Part shown: in pieces, positions 19,351-25,619 of the stretch
How the letters are laid out: each line of letters opens with the position of its first letter
Position numbering within the stretch: position 1 is the first letter of the stretch
Origin: Jimgerdemannia flammicorona
Lineage: Eukaryota; Mucoromycota; Endogonomycetes; Endogonales; Endogonaceae
Reading direction: 5' to 3'
Assembly: GCA_003990745.1 (NCBI GenBank)
Contig: RBNI01000948.1
Coordinates: 1-25,619 of the forward strand
Length of the DNA: 25,619 nt
Notes under the pieces: model-generated
Seen by the model: the letters and a program-made list of their open reading frames with translations, nothing else
Database searches by the model: none
Told to the model about the DNA's origin: nothing
Made by a program: the position numbers and the translations under genes

Positions 19351-19720
19351 TCTAGTACTCTGAAAGGCTGAACGGAATGGGACGGAACGAGACGTATCCC
19401 GTCTCATTCTGTCCCGTCCCGGGGACACTGCCATCACAAGATTGTGAAAATCGTCCCCTTTTTAAGACGACTGACGATCTGCAAGGCGAACGTTGCCATG
19501 GGAGACATTCTGCAAGGCAGGTGATCTGCAAACGGCGACGATCAAAAAGGCAATGATTTGCTAAAAGGCGGTGATTGTGCACAAAAAGGCGATGACTTAC
19601 ATTTGACAGAGGCAATGATGCATAATGCAAGATCACGTGCCAGACCGCACAATCTCACGATTGGGACCGAGAACAGACCGGGAGACCAGAGATTGGAACG
19701 TCGGAACGCTCAGAACTTTA
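19351..19720. other. GC-normal island inside the AT-rich desert, possible small mobile element
   Basis: A 370-base block of ordinary composition sits between two very AT-rich blocks. It opens with a 21-base inverted repeat (19,373-19,421). It then has irregular repeats of an aaaaaggcgatgatttgc-type phrase (about 19,480-19,620) and ends in a gggaccgagaacagaccggg-like stretch. No protein or matching terminal inverted repeats were found, so calling it an insertion is an inference. Confidence 0.4.
19373..19421. repeat. 21-bp imperfect inverted repeat, 7-base loop
   Basis: The left arm (19,373-19,393, containing gggacggaacgagac) and right arm (19,401-19,421, containing gtctcattctgtccc) match at 17 of 21 positions. 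All four differences are transitions, as expected for a decayed palindrome. Confidence 0.75.
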
Positions 19721-20510
19721 AAAAAAAATCAAAACAAAAACACTGCTATCTATAATATTATATTCTCTATGATTTAAAGTATAAACTAAGGCAAGCAGTC
19801 GGAGAGTGATTAGTATTAGTAGTATAAATTTTTAGCGAAATTTGACATACTTTACAAAATAAGTAAGCATGGGAGATCTAGCTAGATATAATAAATTAAT
19901 AATTTAAACTATTTTAAATTGAATAATATTTCAAATTAAAATAAAGCATTATCATCATCATCATTAAAAATAAATCAAAAATATTAGATATTTGTATTTA
20001 ATAATTATAAGCTTATTAATAAATATGATAATATTAAATTGTAAATATTATAATTTTTAAGATTTATAAAAGAAATCTTATATTTATAATATATTAATAT
20101 AATATATAATTTCAATTTTATATAATGTATGTTTAAATTTAAATTTTATATTTTAAAATTATGTAAGAAAAATATATTTAGATAATATTAAAAATAATTC
20201 AAACTTCAAGTTTATATTTTTATATGATTTATTTATTATATAATTTAAAAGTTAATTTAATTAAAATACTGAATATATATCATTTCTATTTTTAAATCAT
20301 ATAGATGTCTTAAAGAATATATATACTAAAACATATATATCATTATTAAACTCTTACCTCAAATATAAAGTAATTTATTTCAAAAGTTAGACTGTTGAGC
20401 TATTGACTCTTGAAAATAATACAGGTAGAATAGTCATAAAAGGTTTGAAATATTTTTACAAACAATTAAAAGAAAAAGAAAAAAACCTGAAAATTGTTAC
20501 AGTTGAATAC
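19721..20510. other. AT-rich desert, part 2
   Basis: About 800 bases of very AT-rich sequence with no open frame of note and no tRNA-like or rRNA-like pattern. Composition jumps sharply at about 20,515 to GC-rich sequence. Confidence 0.7.
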
Positions 20511-22200
20511 TTATAACTTATCGGAAGGAAAATTTTCCAGGGTTGTATGAAGAACCAGATGACCGGCGCCACCGACATTGTTTTCTACAATGGAATGGGA
20601 GGCGCGCCAAAGGGTGGCGCCGAAAACGCCACCGAAAAGAGCAGACGGCGGAAGCGGGAAACGAAACGGGAGGCGGATTGGCGACGCAGAAGCGGCAACG
20701 AGAAAGGGAATGCGGGCAAAATAGAGTTGGCGGAACCACCCATGTCGCAGCGCGTCGCAGCACGACAGAAGGCGGGCGGTCGGTTGAAAACGGGGGTGGG
20801 TATACCTATCCTGTTGGCAGCAGAATAATCTGCAAGTGTTCCGTAGAAAGTGGAAATTTATCTGTGCGCACCCGAACCCCTGGTACACAAAGCAAAAGAA
20901 GAAAGAAAAACTTCCACGGAAACAAATCACACACCAACGATTTTCATTCCACGTAACGCACAAGCGTAACGCTCCTTGAAATAAAATATGCGTGACGTCA
21001 AATTAGTACGACAAGAATATGGAGAATAAAATTAAAATTAAAAGTAATAGAGAAATATCACTGTGGTCGGAGATTTTTGTGTCTCCCACCTTCAGCCAAT
21101 TCGGCCGAGAGTCTACTTTTCGGGCTTCCGCGTCCGGGTTACTGCGGTGTTTATTATAAGTGTTAGTGTTGATTGTTTACATAGAATACGACTGAGTTGG
21201 AAATTTTTTTCGCCAAATAGAACATCGGCTCATCCAGCAAACCCTTATCTTCGACACATCGCATAATGGAAATATTGTGGGGACGCTTCTTCAGAAATAT
21301 TTATGGCGCAGCAGGCATGTCGCAGCACAGCGCAGCGTGGAATCGTTCTCCCAGAAGGACGACCTATTTTGACAGGACGCATCGGGCCGAATGTTCCTGA
21401 AGGACCTGCGAGCGGCGCAGCGGTGGCAATATTGTGGGGTGTTATCATTCGTCGTTGGAACAGGCGGTTTCGACCAAAACGGAAATTATTTCTGCACGTG
21501 GCGACATTTGCACCTGTTAATAGAAGACAAAGGGCGTACGAGATTTTTTCGCGTGCGACGGTGTTAACGGGCCGTTTCCGCAGTACGACGGACGGGAAAA
21601 ATAGTGTGCGGTTTCCATGGTGTTAATTTGAGTCGAACCACTTCCTGATGGGGCAAATGACGCGGAAGTTGGGTCGAAGAAACAGTAGGCCGAAACCGTG
21701 TATTCTTTTCCCACCAGGGCAAAACCAGCCACGACCAAAAGGGGTCCGCCAACAAACAGCAGCCCACGGCTATGTTGACCTCCATTGTGGACACCCCCTG
21801 GCTTGAACTTGGGATATCCGCAGGGCGCTGGGTCAAATGTATTGACGGGCAGCCGGTGTTTATCGACACCGGGACCACGATCCAAACCGCGCGGGAACCG
21901 CCTTACGCGTCGGTGGGAAATTCTTATCAGGGGCTCAGGATCTGGTGGCTTGGCATGCACAGATGGCCAGATGGACACGCAGAATGGGTTTCCACCCTTT
22001 GACGATGAAGTCATAGCTGATGCTTGGATGATGCCCAGCGCCGTTTCGGCGCCTAGAGATTGGCGATGGCTCGAGATGGCGATTGCGTCGCTAGCCGGAT
22101 TTGCCCCTTACGGCGCATTGTCCGCGATTTCTGTGCCCGCGATGGGCAAGGCTAGCATTGCGATTTTTCAGATTTTTCAGGCACAGATGGTGTCACCGCG
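20511..22200. other. CpG-rich intergenic region upstream of the serine-rich protein gene
   Basis: Several overlapping frames of 90-165 codons lie on both strands (for example 20,543-20,956 plus, 21,517-22,014 minus, 21,785-22,255 plus). They shadow each other, have arginine- or proline-rich low-information sequence, and show no motif I recognise. A palindromic TGACGTCA (about 20,993-21,000), the core of a bZIP/CREB-type site, is present. I see no supported gene, but a small one cannot be excluded. Confidence 0.4.
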
Positions 22201-22240
22201 GATGTCAGTCACGCATCTGGACTGCGGCGAGGTAAATGCA

Positions 22241-22247
22241 TATAAGA
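22241..22247 (+). promoter_or_regulatory. TATA box of the serine-rich protein gene
   Basis: TATAAGA lies 112 bases before the ATG at 22,353. It is followed by a C-rich stretch and a pyrimidine tract (ccccccttcgtctgtttttt), then an A/C-rich leader ending in cgccATGg, a strong eukaryotic start context. Confidence 0.65.
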
Positions 22248-22352
22248 GCCCTTAAACATCCCCCCTTCGTCTGTTTTTTCGTTAACGAGTAGAAACCAGG
22301 CAACGAGCAATCAAATCAAATCACAAATTCGACCTACAACAATCAACTCGCC

Positions 22353-23012
22353 ATGGAAGATTACACCCAGACGCACCTAATGACCCTCCTCTCCATCCAA
22401 GAGGAAGACACCACCACCATTGTTCCTACTCTCGCCAAGGAGCACACCAAACCCCGTCACACTTCATTCTTCGCTTCCTTCGCATTCCGCCGTTGCAATA
22501 TGCCCCATCCCCTGAGCATCGTACCGGGCCCGAAATCGACCCCGACCCCGACCCGCAGCCGCTCGACCTTGACCTCTCTGAGCCGTCGCAAATCCCTTCT
22601 GGTGCGCAGCCCATCGAGCAGCTCGGACACAACTCCCTGCCTCTCGGCTTCCTCATCCATCACCTCGAACGGCAGTTCGTCCTCGCCCTCTTCCTCAACT
22701 AGCACGCGCCGCCGCCGCTCGATGGCGGGTGCGCATGTGGAACGGTTCTCGGTGCATCTTTCTCCAGAGCCCATGCCATCTGCCTCGCGGACTCCTTCAC
22801 TCACGAGCAACAGCAGTGAGCCCGACTCAACGCCTCAAACACCCACGTATGCGGGCAGCGAAGGCGAGGCCCCGGTCTCACCCAGCCTGTATAGCGCGAA
22901 CGGGTACTCTAACTTCTACCTCCGTCTGCCGAACGGGAAGTGGATGCTGAGGTACCGGACCGGGGATCGCGAGATCCTCGGCACGGAGGAGGTCGACATG
23001 TGCTTGATCTAA
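22353..23012 (+). CDS. serine/threonine/proline-rich protein of unknown function, 219 residues
   Basis: A single-exon frame starts in a strong context (cgccATGg) behind a TATA box and ends at TAA 23,010. The protein has an N-terminal part without a signal peptide (residues 1-50), then a long low-complexity Ser/Thr/Pro-rich and basic region (about 55-165) with arginine clusters (RRRR at 119-122). It ends in a compact, ordered-looking segment, residues 186-216, including NFYLRLPNGKWMLRYRTGDR and EILGTEEVD. Arg-Ser-rich patches suggest phosphorylation, and the basic clusters might act as a nuclear signal, but both are guesses. I do not recognise the family; the tail is the part to search with. 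CpG content is high and codon positions look well kept, unlike the transposon region. Other frames over this interval are shadows. Confidence 0.8.
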   Translation: MEDYTQTHLMTLLSIQEEDTTTIVPTLAKEHTKPRHTSFFASFAFRRCNMPHPLSIVPGPKSTPTPTRSRSTLTSLSRRKSLLVRSPSSSSDTTPCLSASSSITSNGSSSSPSSSTSTRRRRSMAGAHVERFSVHLSPEPMPSASRTPSLTSNSSEPDSTPQTPTYAGSEGEAPVSPSLYSANGYSNFYLRLPNGKWMLRYRTGDREILGTEEVDMCLI

Positions 23013-23460
23013 ACAGACATTCATTCATTAATCCCTTTTGTGGCCATATACGCGCACACCCAAAAAGAAAAAAAATGTTCCGTACCGCCTTCGCGCACAT
23101 GAGCTCTATTATTACCTCTTGTATAACTATCAACCTGTACATAATCGTCTATGCCAACTATGGTTTTTTTTTTTCTTTTTTCTTTCTATCACCCTAGCCA
23201 CGTCAATCCATTGTACAGTATGTTCGAACTCTTCTTTTGCGTTTTTGCATGACGCTACCCGTGTATATATCAATTAACAAACGAGATAGTAATATACAAA
23301 TATCCTGTCGTTCCGCAAAAATTGGACCAGGGTCAAGCGATGTTCACACATGGGTTGTGCATTTTTGGGGGGCTGAGGATAGAAAACACACTTATTAGCC
23401 CGAAATCCGGGGCGACCCCTGCCCCGTGCGCGAGGAAGGCGGGGTGTGGCCATCCCATCC
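23013..23460. other. 3' flank of the serine-rich gene, no further gene seen
   Basis: It contains a T-rich tract (23,165-23,187) and short frames without coding character. Transcription of the upstream gene probably ends here; no classic AATAAA stands out close to the stop. Confidence 0.4.
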
Positions 23461-23464
23461 AGCT

Positions 23465-23630
23465 CTATTGGGTGGGTGTTTTACCCGAAACGAAAAGTGA
23501 TCCGACAAATAATTATCTATCTTTACGCTGAGCCACCAGTGGGACGGGCCGACTTTATTGGGTGGGAGTGGTTTACCCGAAACGAAACGTGATCCGACGA
23601 ATAATATCTTTGCCAGTGGGGCGGGCCGAA
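23465..23630. repeat. tandem duplication of a GC-rich 76-88 bp unit
   Basis: Copy 1 (23,465-23,552) and copy 2 (23,555-23,630) share tattgggtggg, ttacccgaaacgaaa, gtgatccgac, aataat, ccagtgggacgggccga-like blocks in the same order. Copy 1 has about 12 extra bases in the middle. Both end in gggccga, and a shorter echo (ggcgggccaa) follows at 23,634. Confidence 0.85.
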
Positions 23631-23721
23631 TGTGGCGGGCCAAGACGATTATTAAGCAGCGCGTGTGGGGTGAACGTTACACCGCCCGTTGATTTCATTT
23701 CACACGTCAAAACAAAAGGTT

Positions 23722-23904
23722 AAAAAAAAAACTGCCACTGTCATCGGCGGGCCGCGTCATGTTCAGTGACATTCGCCTCTCTTCTATCTTTCTCCAATAT
23801 TCCATGTGAGCTGTTTCCCAACCGCAACCCCTAATGACATCGAACCCCGCCATCCGCACTCCGCTCCCAATCACATGCAAATGACCATTGCGCCATCTAG
23901 GACC
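23722..23904 (-). ncRNA. possible Pol III unit, tRNA-derived SINE-like
   Basis: On the minus strand, TGGCGCAATGG (23,895-23,885) fits the tRNA A-box consensus. GGTTCGATGTC (23,846-23,836) is close to the B-box, 38 bases further on, a normal tRNA-like spacing. A run of ten T (23,731-23,722) could end Pol III transcription, giving an RNA of about 180 bases. The flanks of the B-box do not form a tRNA acceptor stem, so it is not a functional tRNA. A SINE or a chance match are both possible. Confidence 0.35.
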
Positions 23905-24069
23905 TGAGGGATCGTCTTGGCCACATTACTTGGGAGAAACGCCCACGACGTCACAATGGTTCGCTAAGTCACAGACCCAGGTGGTTGGTACATATAACTC
24001 AAATCGTACTGGCTCACGGAACCCAAGCCCGCAAGATACAATAAATGAAAAGAAAGATAATATAATTAC

Positions 24070-24090
24070 AATAATAATAATAATAATAAT
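24070..24090. repeat. (ATA)n microsatellite
   Basis: Seven uninterrupted ata units in an A-rich context. Confidence 0.9.
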
Positions 24091-24219
24091 ACAAAAACTC
24101 AAGGGTGATAGGCATCAAGAATTGGCTCAATTGATGCCTGTACATGCTGAAGAAATTCAACTGTCTTTACTCCGCCAAAATGAATCACAAAATCTCTCTG
24201 TTATCTCATTCATTTCCAA

Positions 24220-24364
24220 CTACAAATTCTCAGCCTCTCTCTGCTCCTTGGTCTCAAATTCATGAATTTCAACTACTTCATGATACTCATATACTGAATA
24301 TCCAGCCTCAGTAAATGTATCTTGAAAACCTTGCCAGATATGCTCTGTGAGCAGCTTTGTTGCC
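24220..24364 (-). pseudogene. orphan last-exon remnant on the minus strand, unknown protein
   Basis: On the minus strand a good acceptor (atttttacag, AG at 24,366-24,365) opens an exon with 48 codons ending in TAG at 24,222-24,220. It reads ATKLLTEHIWQGFQDTFTEA, then GYSVYEYHEVVEIHEFETKE and a short end. The composition is protein-like, but I cannot find a convincing upstream exon: the preceding minus-strand sequence is AT-rich with stops. It may be a gene relic or part of a decayed element. Confidence 0.3.
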
Positions 24365-24622
24365 CTGTAAAAATGTTCATGAAAAATATATCAACATGGT
24401 ATCAAATAGTATATAAAAAATTGACAATAATACTCAATATTAATTAATCCTAATGAGACTTTTTCTTTCTCAATTCTTTTCAGTATAAAGAGGACCTCAT
24501 CAGCAAGTATTCATTGAAGAGAATAGGGGAATTTGTAGATTTCAGCAAGAACAGTATTATTGATAGTAGCAACAGAAAGCTTACAAGTACAAAATTGCAA
24601 TTCTGCTCATTGTATATCCTGG

Positions 24623-24678
24623 TTTTTTTTTTTTTATTTTTTTTTTTTTTTTTATTTTTTTTTTATTTTTTATTTTAT
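24623..24678. repeat. long T-rich homopolymer tract
   Basis: T runs of 8 or more are broken only by single A residues over about 55 bases. Confidence 0.9.
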
Positions 24679-24815
24679 AGACCTAAAGTTCTGTGAATTT
24701 TATTAGAAGAGAATCTAGACTATATAGGCCAAAACTCACCTCTATCACTCCCTGAGTACTATACTCTCATTAAACCTAGGCTAGCTATTGTCCAGCAGCT
24801 TGACTATATTAGATA
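24679..24815. other. decayed, TpA-rich flank of hAT copy B
   Basis: CpG-free and rich in TA dinucleotides, like LINE copies 2 and 3. The last eight bases, attagata (24,808-24,815), should be one copy of the target duplication of hAT copy B; the partner is outside the window. Confidence 0.45.
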
Positions 24816-24865
24816 TAGTGCTCCGAACGAGTCAATTCGAATCAAATCCGGATTCGATTCGTCAC

Positions 24866-25150
24866 ATGACGGATTGATCCGAATCTCAAATCCGAAGCCA
24901 TCCGAATCAACTCGGATTAATCCGAATCGCCCCATCCGAATCGCCCCATCCGAATCACCCATCCGAACCACCCCAATCCGAATCACTCAATCCGAATCAC
25001 TCAATCCGAATCACTCAATCCGAATCACTCAATCCGAATCACTCAATTCGAATCCTCCAATTCGAATCCTCCAATTCGAATCCTCCAATTCGAATCCTCT
25101 AATCCGAATCTGAATCCGAATCCTTCAACCGAATCCTCCAATCCAAATCC
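24866..25150. repeat. subterminal 14-bp repeat array of hAT copy B
   Basis: Irregular atccgaatc motifs (24,870-24,973) lead into five abutting copies of caatccgaatcact (24,974-25,043), then four abutting copies of caattcgaatcctc (25,044-25,099), and a few diverged ones. Each unit carries a CpG within tCCGAAt or tTCGAAt. The phase is constant at 14 bases. Translated frames here (IRITQSESLNPN-like repeats) are not genes. Confidence 0.92.
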
Positions 25151-25232
25151 TCCACATGACTCATATGCCGGACGCGTCCACAACACAACACACACAATAC
25201 ACACACATGCACACGCAAACACGCAAACACAC

Positions 25233-25619
25233 ATGTCGACAGATCAGTCTTCAACAGTTCACAGTACCGATGATGCTTCAAGTCAAACATCCCTGATAGC
25301 TCCACATCTTCCACGCAATCCTCGCTCCGAAATCTGGCAACATTGTGCTAAGATAGGAGATGATGTTGTTTGTAATTATTGCAGGTAAAAAATTAAGAAG
25401 CACCTATTGACTCGTTTGACACACACACATGATATTGTTTCATCCACCCCCACAAACTGCACCAGCCAGAAGTTCAAAATGCTTGGTGGTACGACCTCGA
25501 ACATGAATCGACACATAAAAGACAAGCACTCTGACAAAATCAAACAGAACACGGAGACAAATAAAATCGACATCCAAGCTGTGGTGGGTACGTTTATCCG
25601 ATTGCCCAACCATTTCTGT
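25233..25619 (+). CDS. hAT transposase copy B, N-terminal part with BED zinc finger, one intron
   Basis: Exon 1 (25,233-25,384) starts at ATG after a CA-rich leader and encodes a Ser/Thr-rich head, then PRSEIWQHCAKIGDDVVCNY. The intron is 25,385-25,465 (81 bases; donor GTAAAA, acceptor gcaccag) and an in-frame TAA lies at its start. Exon 2 (from 25,466) continues in phase with QKFKMLGGTTSNMNRHIKDK. Together they form a BED-type zinc finger: tryptophan, then C-x2-C (CNYC), then H-x4-H (HIKDKH), the DNA-binding module common at the N-terminus of hAT transposases. The frame is open to the window end. The start and both splice sites are supported by copy A, whose exon 1 has exactly the same length. 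Confidence 0.85.

Larger units (their letters stand above)
24816..25619 (+). mobile_element. hAT transposon copy B, 5' part, apparently undecayed; continues past the window
   Basis: It begins with tagtgctccgaacgagtcaa, the same terminus as copy A but with CpG intact. After the terminus come a cacatgacggattgatccga-like block, a long subterminal repeat array, a CA-rich leader, then the transposase start at 25,233. The orientation is opposite to that of copy A. No stop or frameshift is seen in the coding part available. Confidence 0.88.

Noticed and set aside
19721..20510. Mitochondrial DNA insertion suggested by the AT content
   Set aside because: No mitochondrial gene, rRNA or tRNA pattern could be recognised.
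20511..20963. Overlapping open frames of 137-150 codons on both strands
   Set aside because: Low-information Arg/Gly-rich or Cys/Phe-rich products, each the shadow of the other, with no motif or start context that favours one.
21517..22255. Long frames on both strands upstream of the serine-rich gene
   Set aside because: They overlap in opposite directions, one runs past the TATA box, and none has a recognisable domain; GC-rich DNA gives long chance frames.
23836..23904. Functional tRNA gene
   Set aside because: The A-box and B-box look good but the sequence after the B-box does not pair with the would-be acceptor strand, and no clear anticodon stem forms.
24874..25113. Open frame with IRITQSESLN-type repeats
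   Set aside because: It is the translation of the 14-bp subterminal repeat array of the hAT element; the period and position repeat in the decayed copy A.

Overview
The window looks like repeat-rich DNA from a filamentous fungus, probably an ascomycete: short GT..AG introns, LINE and hAT transposons in several states of decay, and strong context-dependent C-to-T decay of the repeats (CpG loss, and in places CpA-to-TpA changes of the RIP type). No gene is a clear taxonomic marker, so species is not determined.

Layout. Positions 1-16,600 are a transposon graveyard. Positions 1-5,821 hold a minus-strand non-LTR (LINE) element: an ORF2 with apurinic-type endonuclease and reverse transcriptase (RT; a 520-codon RT frame is still open) and a broken ORF1. 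Next comes a complete but dead hAT DNA transposon, 5,822-12,333. It is bounded by matching termini (tagtgctctgaa) and an 8-bp target duplication (tctccatt / tctctatt). It carries a decayed minus-strand transposase (about 9,240-11,888) and, convergent to it, a plus-strand spliced gene of unknown function (about 6,145-8,185) with several minisatellites between and within them. After it come two more minus-strand LINE fragments (about 12,460-14,000 and 14,000-16,600) that keep ORF1 but lack the RT, and these are heavily TpA-enriched.

From about 16,600 the DNA becomes CpG-containing, host-like sequence. It holds a broken minus-strand leucine-rich gene (16,921-17,658), a stretch with no recognisable gene, an AT-rich desert (19,060-20,510) interrupted by a short GC-normal island, and a well-formed single-exon gene for a 219-residue serine-rich protein (22,353-23,012) with a TATA box. 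Downstream are a duplicated 80-90 bp GC-rich repeat and a possible Pol III (tRNA-derived SINE-like) unit.

The right edge (24,816-25,619) is the start of a second, undecayed relative of the hAT element. It has the same terminus, a striking subterminal array of 14-bp CpG-bearing repeats, and the first two exons of a BED-zinc-finger transposase. Comparing the two hAT copies gives a direct view of how the old copy was silenced: loss of the start codon, CGA-to-TGA and TGG-to-TAG stops, and CpG loss in the subterminal repeats.

The most unusual item is the spliced cargo gene inside the hAT element. Three of its exons join in phase without a gap, and each in-frame stop is explained by one C-to-T or G-to-A change.
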